Assembly: GCA_020205615.1 (NCBI GenBank)
Contig: CM035164.1
Coordinates: 120,765,767-120,829,766 of the forward strand
DNA length: 64,000 nt
Direction: 5' to 3'
Source of the DNA: Panax quinquefolius
Lineage: Eukaryota > Streptophyta > Magnoliopsida > Apiales > Araliaceae
Positions 23,233-35,149 of this stretch are shown here, piece by piece. The notes below the pieces were generated by a model. The model was given only the letters and a program-made list of their open reading frames with translations, was not told the origin of the DNA and searched no databases. A program made the translations under genes and the position numbers. The first letter of the stretch is position 1. The number at the start of each line of letters is the position of its first letter.

Positions 23233-26200
23233 ATGAAGTACTCCATGGAAGTTTCTAATTACTGTCCAAAAGAGAAGAAATCTTGTGTTAAATGGATCGA
23301 TGAGTATTTCAAAGATTGTCTGTGCAACCTTAAGGATGAAATATCGTTTGGTTTTGGAATTATAAGCCTCATCAGTTGGGGAGTTGCAGAAATCCCACAA
23401 ATTCTCACAAATTTCAAAACTAAATCCGGCCATGGAGTCTCTTTAGCATTCCTCTCCACTTGGGTTGTTGGGTATGTACATTTAATTTTACATACATATA
23501 TATATATATATATATATTGCCATGCATTAATTACTAGATTTTTGATTTTATATGTATATATATTGCCATGCATTATATATAAATTCTATTTAAAATTAAT
23601 TAAAGTAACATCAAAATTAATTTATGATGATAATGTTAATATTGCAGGGACATATTTAATCTTGTGGGTTGCATTCTCGAGCCAGCCACGGTAGATAATT
23701 AATCATTATATAAATTGTTAAAAATTAAATAGGTTTATATAAGTGACATATATACATGTAGAGATTAATCCTCTCGCATTTCCTACAATAATCTATCTTT
23801 ATTAATTGTTTGATGCAGCTGCCGACCCAATACTATACTGCATTGGTAAGACTATAGCACGACATGACATTACCAGCAGCTTCATTAAATTCACCTTTAT
23901 AATTTATTTATATATTAATTAATTTAAATTATTTTATTAATTAATCTATCTTTATATATGATTCTTGAGATGAGGCTAACAAATACAATACATACTTAAA
24001 TTTGCCTTTTAAGCAATAATTCTACTCTCTGCAGTTATACACAACCACCACCATAGTATTGGTTTTGCAATGTATATATTGTGATCACTTTCTCCGACGG
24101 TGGAAATGTCGACAAATTGAAACCAATGATCAGGTTCTATTCTAACATGCATTCATGTTTTTATTTTTTTTAATTAATAATTTAAATGTCGAATTCATAA
24201 AATTCTTTTCCAATTAATTATTTAAATTAAACTGACTTGAGTTCATGAATTTTAGATTAGAGATGAGATAAAGCCTTTGAACCGCAACTCAGAGAATCCA
24301 TCTACAACTCCAACAAATTCCCCTGTGGGTGTGCCTTACCGGAGGGACTACTTCTCATATATGTATAACTACCAAAACTTCAATCCCCATATATATATAA
24401 ATGTATTTTTGTTAGCACTTAATTTCTTTTAGCTAGCAATGCTGGGTAACTAGACAAATACTACTGTCTAGATTTTACTTTACAACTCATTTATATTTTG
24501 TCTAGATAAACTAGACCGTATTTGTTTGTGAGTAATAATGCCATGAAATTGAATCCGAAATCTTTTAAATTAATTAATATGATTATGTTAACTCTCCTTA
24601 ATTAATACTAGTATGATTGATCAGGTCTGCAAGGTCTTTAAGTAGAAGTGATACTCCATCAAGTCAGTCTTATATGAAAGCCAAAAGCGGCCCTTGTGCT
24701 TTTGAGCACCAAAGTTGCTCATCGTCCGAAGATGAAAAGCCTTCGACACATTCCTCCTCCTCCTCCAGGAAGCCTGTTAGCCAGCCTAGGAGCATTCCTC
24801 GCTCGGTGCGTTAATTAATTTGCATATATATGCTCTGTTTTTTGTCTTTGTTACTTCATACTCCCTGTCTGTTCCTAAAAGATTGTGGTTTAAGGTTTTT
24901 GCACCTGGATTAAAAAAGTTATTTAAAACTACTTCTTTAACAATTAAAATTTGTATGAAATTCTATCACTACCCCTTTATGGGAAATTGAAAACTATTAG
25001 TATAAGGGAGAGAATTTTTTGGGACAATGAGAGAAGGTAGGGGTAATATAGGAAAATAAATTTATTTTCCTAAAAAGTTGTAAACGACAAATATTTTGGA
25101 ATAAATTTTTTCTTCTAAAACGACAATCCTTTAATAACGGAGGGGGTATATGATATAACTGACGTTCTCTGCAGTTTTCACAAAATTATAACGATTTTTA
25201 TAAAAATTTGGGCCTATTTGAACAACTAAATGTATTTGAAGGTGAAGTTTGACAAATTTGAAAATTAAGGTCTAATTTTTAAATATATATATATATATGT
25301 TTTTTTGATGTGTAGTTGGGTTATGGAACTTTTCTAGCTATTTCTTCCAACTTACCCCGGCAAAGCAAGGCTATAATGGACGGTTACGTGAAATTTTCAG
25401 GAAGAACATTATTAAATGTATGAATTTAATTAGTGTAATAAATTTACTTATTAAATATTTAAGTTGACAATGTAATGAAAAATGAGTGTAATTAATTATA
25501 ATGCCCAACACAACAGGAACTTGAGTTTCAGCATAATAATGTCTATGGGCAATGGCTGGGATGGGCAATGGCTGCAGTTTACATGGGAGGCCGAATCCCG
25601 CAGATATGGCTGAATGTGAGTTTATAGTTTTGTTTTTTTGGGCTTTTGTTTCATGATAATAATTATTAACTGATATTGTTCTCTAATGGATGTGTTTATG
25701 ATCATGGATGCATGGCCAGATTAAAAGAGGGAATGTGGAGGTACTTGTTGCAATTAATAACCACTGGAAATTGGAGGCAGATTAAGTAATAGTTCAACTT
25801 AATGAGTAATTTCACTTCACGTCCCAATAGAAGATCTTGACATACAAAGCTGAGGGGTGATATCTCCTCTCATGCGTGTCAACACTATATTGGGCATGAA
25901 GTGAACTTACCATGAAGTTCACTTCATGTTAACCACTCCTGTTTTTTATGTATATAACGATTACTATATTATTTAAAATTCTATTTTAGGGCTTGAACCC
26001 TCTCATGTTTGTCTTTGCCCTTGTCGGCAATGCAACTTATGTCGGAAGGTGTGCATACTCTCTCTTATTTAAGCACTCCCTCCATCCATATTTTAGATGA
26101 TTTTATTTTTTTTAAATTATTTGACGTTTTATATAATTTAGGAAAATTAGTTACAATTTTTTAAAAATTATTTGACGTATAAATATCAGCTTATTCTCTT

Positions 26201-26536
26201 ATTATATTCCTGACATACATATAATCTTTGATAAATATATAAAAATGTAATGCAGCATTTTGGTGAGGAGCACTGAATGGGAGAAGATAAAAGCAAACCT
26301 GCCTTGGCTGCTAGACGCTATAGTCTGTGTGGGGCTTGATCTCTTTGTATCCTTAATTTTTTTTTTATATAATACAATAATTAATATATAGTACAATCTA
26401 TGTTTTTACCTTAACAAAAAGTAAATAGATCATCCTCCAGTATATTTACTACAGGTACCTCGTGAAAAAGAAGCATCATTGCAGTGAACAATACTACCAA
26501 GACTATGAAGAAGCTAACAAGTACGGCTGTCAATGA
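23233..26536 (+). CDS. PQ-loop repeat membrane transporter (YPQ/PQLC2-like)
   Basis: Twelve exons join in frame with GT-AG borders: 23233-23471, 23648-23690, 23819-23845, 24035-24133, 24256-24362, 24625-24805, 25316-25417, 25517-25615, 25720-25740, 25990-26048, 26256-26346, 26429-26536 (TGA). The product has 391 residues, close to the usual size of plant homologues. The first PQ-loop contains WGVAEIPQILTNFKTKSG (Pro-Gln at 55-56) and the second GGRIPQIWLN (Pro-Gln at 294-295). The middle is a hydrophilic, serine-rich linker (about 157-260). Several other stretches are hydrophobic, consistent with about seven membrane helices. Yeast Ypq proteins and human PQLC2 export cationic amino acids from vacuole or lysosome; a vacuolar role here is inferred from family. 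The closest Arabidopsis gene is probably At4g36850, the neighbour of DAR1. Exon 5 borders are the least certain. Intron 6 holds a Stowaway MITE. Confidence 0.9.
24861..25146. mobile_element. Stowaway-like MITE in intron 6 of the PQ-loop gene
   Basis: The left end CTCCCTGTCTGTTCC...AAAGATTGTGGTTT and the right end AAACGACAATCCTTT...CGGAGGGGG are imperfect inverted repeats. TA flanks both ends (24859-24860, 25147-25148). It is non-coding. Confidence 0.75.
26083..26190. mobile_element. Partial Stowaway-like sequence in intron 10
   Basis: CACTCCCTCCATCCATATTTTAGATGATTT resembles a Stowaway terminus and the similar edge near 21175. No matching right end is evident before the next exon at 26256. 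Confidence 0.5.
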
Positions 26537-26648
26537 GCCAGGTATTGACCTTGATTTGATTTAATAAAATTTATTGGAACAAAACTATTTATTGATCTGT
26601 GATAATTTAATCTATTGCATCAATATTTTAATGGGATCAAATTATATA

Positions 26649-26902
26649 CTCCCTCCTATTCATATTAAATGTCTTTTTAGAGAGTTTTATTTTATTCTAT
26701 ATAAGTGTCGTTTTGGAATCCCTATGCAATATTGTATTATTTTTTCCTAATTTACCCCTTTATTTAATATGCTTAGTAAATGCAATTCTATGGACCATTG
26801 TGGAGAGAGAAATAATTAATTGGGGATACAAAAGATATTTTGTGTTATTTCTTAATAAGTGTGTTTAACTCTAAAAAGACATTTAATATGAATAGGAGGG
26901 AG
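26649..26902. mobile_element. Stowaway MITE with long perfect ends
   Basis: CTCCCTCCTATTCATATTAA is repeated inverted at the right end. The inverted repeat is perfect for about 34 bases through TCTTTTTAGAG. TA lies at 26647-26648 and 26903-26904. It sits about 110 bases downstream of the PQ-loop stop codon, so it may lie in or near the 3' UTR. Confidence 0.92.
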
Positions 26903-26939
26903 TATATGATTGATCCACTGATCTAACAAAAAAATAATA

Positions 26940-27190
26940 TTCCCTCCGTCCCAGGATAAAAGTCTTGGAGCACTTTTCACGCATATTAAGAAGAGGAATA
27001 AAATAACAAAATTGCCCATAATAATGTTATTAAATATGGAGAGAGAATTAAAATAAGAAAAATATGAGATATTTAATGTTACGGGCATAATAGAAAAAAA
27101 TGTGAAAATTTGATTATTAAAGAAAAATAGACATTTAATATGGAACTACCCAAAATAATAATAAAGACTTTTATCTTGAAACGGAGGGGG
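26940..27190. mobile_element. Stowaway MITE, relative of the copy in DAR1 intron 3
   Basis: It begins TTCCCTCCGTCCCAGGATAA and ends AGACTTTTATCTTGAAACGG before GAGGGGG. The ends match the family at 3485-3763, and the interior matches it in reverse orientation (CATATTAAGAAGA...AAATTGCCC). The ends are less well preserved and the TA duplication is not clear on the right. Confidence 0.78.
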
Positions 27191-27881
27191 TGGCAAAACC
27201 CTCACTAGGATCACGAGACAATTTCAACAGAACTATTTGTTTGCGGATAGTAGATAGAATCATCGAAGAGAATAAATCCAGTGACCGTCTTGAGTAAGAT
27301 ATTTATGTATTTCTCTAGTTTTAGGGTTAGTGATTTTTATTTTGTTTTTCCATTCAAATTCTAAAAAATAATTTTTATTGACTCTAACATACATGAATCA
27401 TAAAAAAATTATTAAAATGTCAATAAAAAAAATTAAAATATAAGATATATATTTGAAAAAGATAAAAAAAATCATAAAAATTGTGCTTTTAAAAATATAT
27501 GCATAATTTTGGAACACTGTGTTTTGAATGGACTCTGATATAATTAATTAAATCAAAGTTTTACATTCTGTTTCTGAGTTTTGGACAAAAAAAAAAGAAA
27601 GAATAGAAAACTTGAATTAGAACAGAAAAGAAAAGAATAGAAAATTTGAAATTTTCTTTTGTGTTGTTTCTGAGTTTTTAATAGAAAATAATAGAAAATT
27701 TAATTTTTTTTCTTTTAATGCGTTTTTGAGGTCCAATGAAAAGAAATTTTTTTTATCACTTTTTTAAATTTACTCTTCTATTAATTATAACCATTGAACC
27801 ATGATTAAACATATGCAAGATAATTTTAATCAAAGAATTTTTTTTCCATAATCAAATACAAATATCCAAATAAATGTTAAA
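27191..27881. other. Intergenic, AT-rich, no gene seen
   Basis: Low-complexity sequence with several GAAAAGAATAGAAAATTTGA-like repeats between about 27590 and 27710. No coding frame is supported. Confidence 0.5.
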
Positions 27882-28168
27882 GTTAATTCCATATTACACC
27901 CTGAAGTATACACTTTTTTACCATTCGTACCCAGATGTTTAAACGCTCTCATCTCGTTGCCTTAAGTACTGTTAAGTAAGCATAACTAACCTTTTTGTAA
28001 TTTTTAGCCATTTAAATTGTGAACGTTGCCATTTTTCGACGAAAAAATTGATCAAAAGGGTCAATTATGCTTATTTTATGATACTTGGGGTATCATGATG
28101 AGAGCATTTAAACATCGAGGTACGAATGGTAAAATGGTGTATACTTCAGGGTTTAATATGCAATTAAC
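27882..28168. mobile_element. Foldback MITE of unassigned superfamily
   Basis: The left arm GTTAATTCCATATTACACCC...TGAAGTATACAC...ACCATTCGTACC pairs with the right arm GGTACGAATGGT...GTGTATACTTCAGGG...GCAATTAAC. The arms are about 75 bases with few mismatches and continue inward through CTCTCATC/GATGAGAG. No target duplication could be assigned. Confidence 0.75.
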
Positions 28169-28444
28169 CTAAAACTACTTTTACAAAGTCATTGTCATAC
28201 CATACCCAAAAATCATCAAACATAATTTGTATTATTAATACTAACGGAGATTATTTATCAAATTTTTTTAAGAAATTCAATCTCCTCTCTAATGGTAACC
28301 CAAACAGTGCTCATACCTTGTCTTAATTTTTTAGTAGCCATAAATAGGCTTCATCGATTTTTTTCCTCATCGAATTTCATTTCAGTTAGTCCTTTAAAGA
28401 TATCATTTGCATAATATATAGACTCACACAGATGAATTGATAAA

Positions 28445-29047
28445 TATTTCACCCTATTTTTCAAATGTCTCCCCTTGCTTTTCCAATATGGTAGCTAATC
28501 TATCCATCACATTAGTTAATTTACCTTCATTATCAGAATGTTTTGCCTTTTTCTTTTGAAGTACTTTCACTTTTCATCGGTACTTGATAAGGTTCCTTGA
28601 GAAGGGGTTGACATAAAGTCGTCAATATCATCCAAATTGAAGTTTTCTAAAATTACTTTATTTCGGGATATTGCACCTTCAATTCTAACAATTGTAGATT
28701 CTTGCTCAGCTATATCCTCCCACTTTTTTCGTTTCTCTTTTGCAGTTACTGAACCTTCCCATGTTGCCTTATCTTTAGCAAATAATTCTTCCAAGCGATC
28801 ATAATGGTAGATCTCTTTATCCCTCCACATAGCAGATTTAGGCTTTGCCTAGTTATAAAGACATTATTATCAAATAAAAGACATTATCTATATGCTCACA
28901 ATTAAATTGGACAAAATTAATTCAATTAAACTTAAATAAATACCTCTATAAGGTCTTTTCATACTTCAGGTTTAGCATCCAACTTTTTTGTAACTGAGCT
29001 CCAAGCAAAGTCCCTAAATCCAATTGAACATTTAAACAAGTCATAAC
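28445..29047 (-). pseudogene. Myb/SANT-like (Harbinger-associated type) protein, broken
   Basis: On the minus strand, an upstream piece (about 29040-28945) reads FAWSSVTKKLDAKPEV followed by an in-frame stop where such proteins have Trp, then KDLIE. An intron-like gap follows. The next piece (28830-28567) begins AKPKSAMWRDKEIYHYDRL and continues through a charged tail to a TGA. A neighbouring frame then resumes with KKKAKHSDNEG. This layout, a trihelix-type DNA-binding segment plus an acidic/basic tail, is that of Myb/SANT-like proteins encoded by or derived from PIF/Harbinger transposons (family inference). The 5' end is lost: the LTR starting at 29048 is inserted in it. It has at least two inactivating lesions plus the insertion and cannot make a full protein. 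Confidence 0.68.
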
Positions 29048-31116
29048 TGTAAGACCCCAACTTTTTATGAATAAAATTCATTTTTTTTTAATATTATTCT
29101 AAATAGTAAGGTGTTGATTTAATAAATGTTATAGTTGTGGGTGATATGTGCAAATTATACAAAGTAAACAGTTGTAGGACGACACAATTATTGGTGGACC
29201 ACATAACGGAATAACTGTCGGATAAAGAAAACGACATAAATAATATTTTTATAAAATAACGGCAAAACTTTTACCGTTAACTGTTGAAATAGCCGGTGAT
29301 AAAAGTATATTAATACACGTTGTTCCACAGTTGTACACAGTATTGCATAGTATTTCTGATTATTGATTCTTACGTAGGAAGTCACTCAGTATTTCATTCA
29401 ATAATTGCTATAGTTGTTGCTGCATAGTATCTCATATCATTAGTTCAATAATTGTTACAGTAGTATTTGCACAATATTTTATATTATCAAATCAATAATT
29501 GCCACAACACAGTAAATCATATTAATTATTGAAATGATATTATTAGATAGCATTATTGACAATGACTAGAAAGTTCTGTCGAGGAAAGTGGTTAGGTTAT
29601 ATAATTACGCGTCAGTAAGGAAAAATCCTTATCGGAAAACCCCCTCTTTCCTGGAAACGACCTGGTTGTCAATATTGTGATTCGGTAATATTAATTGTTA
29701 ATAATAATTGACGAATAAAAATTGTTGATAAATATGATAAATAAATATTTGTTAAATTTTGATATAAATGGAGGAATTTTAGCATGAGATATTTGTTGAA
29801 AGTTTGGCATATTATCTTTTTCGATAAAATATTCATTCAAATATATTATTATAATATATTATTTAAATAATAATATTATAATAATATATATAATTTCTTG
29901 GCATGTGAATAAATGGAGTGGAGGTTAACAATTTAAATTGGAATTCTTCCGTGTATTCTTTTCCAAATTTGATGGCTAAAAGTTTTCCTGCATAGTTTCT
30001 TTTTTTCTTCTTTTTTCCAATTGGTGGGTGGTAAGACTTCCTGCAAATCATTGTTGTTTTCCAAATTAGTGGGCCCTCAAACATTGGAAAATGAGAGTTA
30101 GGTAAAGAAAAAAATTAGGCAGAGAAAAGTTAGGCAGATTTATTTACTTTTTTCCCTCCGTGCTGCACTATAAAAGGGGAGGTAACCTTCATCCTAAACA
30201 TACCAAAAAAAATTACAAGTATTCCTAGTGCAATATTGTGAGTATTTCTTGTGAGTATAAGAATACTTTGACTGTAGCTTATAGTGCAAGATTTTCTTAG
30301 GATAATATCCGTTATACCAATCAGATCTAGTTTTCTACTAAGGTAAATGATGTAATTTTCTTTCAATACTCGTAAGGGATATCATTTTCTTTTATACTTC
30401 ATATTATGTAAGTGATATTATTTCATTTCATATTCCTAAATTTAATTCATTTTATATTCCTAAATTTAAACTTACTATGGTAAGTATTGCTTCTATAATT
30501 CCTGAAATGATTAGAAATTCCTTGAGGTTTGTGCTTCATCTAATATCATTTCATTGGAATATTGGTCTGAACTTTCTTATTAAATTTTAATCTTTTTATT
30601 TCGGGGTACTATTTATACCGGAGTATTATTCATCCGGGATACTATTCATGCCGGAGTACTATTCACGACGAAATTCAGTTTTTTTTTGTCCAAATTATGT
30701 TTGAAATATGAATCTTAAATATCATTCTTGAATTTTACTTCACAATTGGTGATCATGATGACAATTTGGACATTTTTGAACTCTGGATAAATTAAACTAT
30801 AAATCTCTAATATTTATCCTTGATCGCACTTGATTCATTCTTTATATCATTGTCATCATCCTCATGCTTATGTTGTGGTGAAAGTCATCTTTGGCCGTAG
30901 TGCAAAGATGGACTGTTAATTGGTATGATTATGATGAGAAATTGTGTATTGGTATAATCATGACCTTTAATGTTACAGATAATGGTTCGTGGTGAAAGTC
31001 TTTTTTAGCCCGTAATGCATAGATGAACATGTGTTTGACATGATCTTGACCATTGATAATACAAACAAATATCTTTTGCCCGTAGTGCATAAATAATTCG
31101 TTGGTTTGAAACAATG
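29048..31116 (+). repeat. Gypsy-type LTR fragment A (3' end missing)
   Basis: It starts TGTAAGACCCC, the same LTR start as elements C and D, and follows the same order of blocks. These are the TAACGGC/AGTTAAC segment, the stretch before GACCTGG with AGAAAGTTCTG and AAGTCACTCAG, and a TATA-like CACTATAAAAGGGGAG at about 30165. Repeats of the type CCGGAGTACTATTCA follow (30605-30665), then copies of CCCGTAGTGCA/AAAGATGAAC (30890-31095). The expected LTR end (GGGCGTCACA) is missing. The sequence switches at about 31117 to integrase coding of another element, so this is a truncated LTR. It is inserted in the Myb/SANT pseudogene. Confidence 0.75.
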
Positions 31117-32259
31117 AACAGAGCACCAGCGGCCGAGTGGTCTACTTCAACCATTAGAAATACCGGAGTGGAAATTGGAGCATATTACGATGGATTTCGT
31201 GGTAGGACTTCCAGTCCCGCAGAAAGGCTATGATGCCATTTGGGTTATCGTGGATCAACTAACGAAGACAACTCATTTTCTACTAATAAAGATTCGCTTC
31301 GATTTGAACTAATTGGCAAAGTTGTACGTAAAAAAAATTGTTTCGCGACATAGAGTGCCGATATCAATTGTCTCTGATCGAGATTCGCGCTTCACGTCAA
31401 ATTTCTAAAAAAGTTTACAAGAAAGAATGGGGACACAGTTAAGATTGAGTACTGCTTATCATCCACAAATCGATGGGCAGAGTGAGCGGACCATACAAAC
31501 GTTAAAAGACATGCTTAGAGCTTGCGTGATGGACTTCAAGGGAAACTGGGATGACCACTTACCCTTAGTAGAATTTGATTACAACAATAGTTATCATGCG
31601 AGTATCGGTATGCCACCGTACGAAGCTCTTTACGGGAGAAAGTGCAGAACACCGTTGTGTTGGGATGAAGTCGGAGAACGAAGAATGTTAGGACCAGAAT
31701 TAGTTCAACAAACAGCCGACGTAGTGACAACAATTTGAGTCAAACTAGTAGCTGCACAAATTACTAGAAGAAATGCGCAGATTTGCATCGTCAGGACCGA
31801 GACTTTGAAGTCGGAAGTTACGTGTTTTGAAAGTATCTCCTTGGAAGGGGAAGATAAGATTCGGTAAGAAGAGAATGTTGAGTCCGAGGTTCATAAGACC
31901 ATTTGAGGTATTGAAGCGAGTAGGCGAAGTGGCGTACAAAGTAGTTTTACCACCCGAGCTGGAACACATCCACAATGTGTTTCACATTTTTGTGTTGCGC
32001 CCATACAAGCCTGACTATAAGCACGTGATATCTTATGAGCTGATTCAAGTAGAGGAGAATCTGACTTACGAGAAAATTCCTGTCCAAGTAATAGATAGGA
32101 AAGAGAAAACTTTGAGAAATAAAATTATATCTTCTATAAAATTAATTTGGTGAAACCACAACGCCGAGGAGGCTACGTGGGAGTTAGAGGATAAGATGAC
32201 ATCTATTTATGTAACCTTGTACCAATTCCGAGGACATAATTTTTATAAGGGGGGGATGA
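31117..32259 (+). pseudogene. Ty3/Gypsy integrase and chromodomain-end remnant (element F)
   Basis: The frame starting at GAG 31121 reads [18 protein letters not shown], then DFVVGLP and DQLTK, which is the integrase core of Ty3/Gypsy elements. The clearest open segment (31427-31738) has STAYHPQIDGQSERTIQTL and PPYEALYGRKCRTPL. A further segment (31827-32153) in another frame has the GPY/F-like KVSPWKGKIRFGKK, then VHNVF-type and DRKEKTLRNKII segments leading to a chromodomain-like end. Stops (near 31408 and 31736) and at least one frameshift make it inactive. RT, RNase H and gag are absent. It ends in a purine tract (AAGGGGGGGATGA) directly before the 3' LTR. Confidence 0.85.
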
Positions 32260-32798
32260 TGTAATAGCCGAGAATTTTCTAATAATATTAATAATTATGT
32301 TAATAAAAGTCGAATATTTATTTGAATATAAATAAATATTGTTGTAGCATAGAGTAAAATAATTCTATTCAAATAAGTATTTGAGAACTATATGACGAGT
32401 AAGGTAATGTGGTGGAATTGATGAAAAGTTTAACTTAATGCTTATGAGAATTGCCTAGAGTGGCAAGATGATAAAATAAGTATACTATTAATTGAAATAA
32501 TGAATAGAATAATTAATTTAGGGTATGAACTAAATTCAACAAAGATGTTTAGTCTAAGATTGCCCCGAGTTGCAGTAGTACTACCACTACATATTGTAAA
32601 CCTGTCAGTAGTATAGGCCACAGAAAGCAAAGCTTGGAAAAAAATTCCTACTATATGCATGAGTTATCAAGATGGACGTTAACCTTAATAACATAGAAAA
32701 TGAACAAGTGATATAAATGGCTAATTACCATTATTATTACTGTGAACATTATTATTAAATATTGATATATACCACCATGTGATATAGGAGCATGTAAG
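32260..32798 (+). repeat. 3' LTR of Gypsy element F, left part
   Basis: It starts TGTAATAGCCGAG right after the polypurine tract and is therefore the F 3' LTR. It is interrupted at 32798 by Copia element B and resumes at 41987-42505. The text on both sides of B joins naturally across the GTAAG duplication. Confidence 0.75.
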
Positions 32799-34672
32799 TG
32801 AAAGTAGTATGCACACAAGCCAATCATGTTTGATGATAAAGCATATACTTTGTAACAATCTTATTCATTTATTAATAAAAAGTATTAATTTATTAAAGGC
32901 TTTTAATTATCTACATGATGCTGTTTTATAATATGTGATAAACCCATAGTTTTAAGCAATGCTTTTAGAATAATGATGATGATCATTCTAATGAGATCTA
33001 AATTCTTAGAAAGCTTAAAACTAAAATAGTTCCCAATCATTGGATTACTAAATTGGGGATTAGTGAATCCGGATAGATTGGTACATCGTTGCTTGCTTTC
33101 GTTGGATGAGGATGATTGATCTCATGATCATTTGTGTGGAACACTAAAGCAAGTATATAGGTGCTTATTAGAGAATAAGTTCAATTTGAGCGTTGGCTCA
33201 TTAAGGAATACCTAATGGAGTTTTATTTGCTGTCGATAGGAATTCTGTAGTGATAGTAGTCTAAGTAATCCTTGGACTTGAGATCATCATAGTATCTTAT
33301 GTATGATGAGTTATACTTTGACTTATTCCTTAAGACCCTTAGGGTATATCAAAGGTATGCTTGGGTATAATAAGTTATACATGGAGATAATGTATGATCG
33401 ATAAAGAATCTACCACTTCTAATAAAGAAGAAATGTCTATATGATTCGATAAATGACAACCCAGTGAGTCCTTGGCTAAAGGCGAATAAAATTAGAAAGG
33501 AGTTTTTAATTTGCATTATTTGGAGTTGTGCATTTAAGGATCGAAATACATATAATTAAATAAAATAAGACTTGACGGTAATTCCATGCCTTATATTTAA
33601 TTGGGACATTGTATGGTGGAAGGATTGAATTATCTGCAGTAACTATTTACTCAAAGGTTCTTTAATGATTAATGTTGAAATCTATATTATCTGAAAGTCG
33701 TTGAACGCTAGGGAGGCTTATCCCTATTGTAGAATAAATATTATTTATTTAAATAAATTAATTGTTTAATTTATTTATTTAAATAAGATTAGAATTGTTC
33801 TAATTGATTTATTCACAACCTAGGTTTAATATGGAGAACCTAAAGGGTCACACCATAAAAGGAAGAATAATTATTTAAGAAGTTAATGGCATAATCGTAA
33901 TAATATGTTAAGTATATTTAATTTAATCTATGGTGATAGAATAAATTAAATAGCTTAATATTATTATTTAATATTTTAGAAATATTAAATATAAATTAAT
34001 AAGAGGAGTCTTATTAATATTATTACAATTATTATTATTTTAATTTCTAAAGAGTTTAGAAATTAATTTAATATAAGTACTCTCATTTATTCCTAATTGG
34101 ATTAGGAAGGAAAATTAGTTAAAAGAGTTTAATTAATTATCCCTAATTAGATTAGGGAGCTTAATTAATTAAAAGAATTTAATTAATTAAATAAATCCCA
34201 ATTCCTTAATTGTTAAGGTGGGTTGCCCACATCTATAAATAAGAGAGTCTTATTATGGGTGGTATGGGTTGTTGACTTTAACAAAAGCGTAATAATTTCA
34301 AGTTGTTGGGAGTATGCCTTTTCTATAGAGATAGAAAACTAGGGTTAGCTATAACACCCATCTTCTTGAATTTTATTATTCCTCAGTGGATCACCTCTGA
34401 GGCCAAACATATGGGTGGCTAACGTTGATCGAAAGGAAGGAACCAAACCCGGTGGATTCAAGATTGAGCGCGAAAGGATTTGGAGGTGAACTTGTACTGA
34501 GGAAGCTCGATCTTCAAGGGTATGGTTTATTCTTTATCTTTTCGTTTAATTAATAATTGTGCATAAAGGGTGATCACGGGTATATGGTTTGTAAATTTTT
34601 AAACTCGATTTTACACGCTTAAAACTTAATTTGTGCAATTTGATTGCGCCCCATGAATATTACAAACTAACA
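32799..34672 (+). repeat. 5' LTR of Copia element B
   Basis: 1874 bases, TG...CA. It differs from the 3' copy at about twenty small sites, mostly 1-4 base insertions or deletions rather than substitutions. Confidence 0.93.
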
Positions 34673-34673
34673 G

Positions 34674-34686
34674 TGGCATCAGAGCC
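34674..34686 (+). other. Primer-binding site of element B
   Basis: TGGCATCAGAGCC begins two bases after the 5' LTR and matches the common plant Copia site for initiator tRNA-Met (TGGTATCAGAGC) except for one C. Confidence 0.8.
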
Positions 34687-34689
34687 AAA

Positions 34690-35118
34690 CCTTTATGCGA
34701 ATTATTAATTGTTTTAATTTATATATTGATATGTGTTTAGAACAATTTAATTGGGCATAATTTTATTGTATAAAATTTAATAAATAAATAAATTAAAAAA
34801 AAAATCAAGTTCTTTGCCACGTTTTATGGGAAACGGCGGAAATCAAGTTTTTTTTTATTTCTTTGCTAAATTAACCAAAAACTTGCCATGCACGGAAATT
34901 GAGGACCTTTTAATTCACCCGAGCAACACAAAAAAAAAAAAACAAATCAGTCTGTCACGGAAATCAAGCGGTAGTAAATATAGAATCGAAAAGGAATCAT
35001 GATAAATGATATGGCCATGCTTTACATAAAAAAAAAAAAAAAAAATCCCAGTAAGTAAGTTAACGGGTTTTAAAAGAGGCGTACTTACGGTTATTATATT
35101 ATATATATATATAATAGT

Positions 35119-35149
<31 letters not shown>

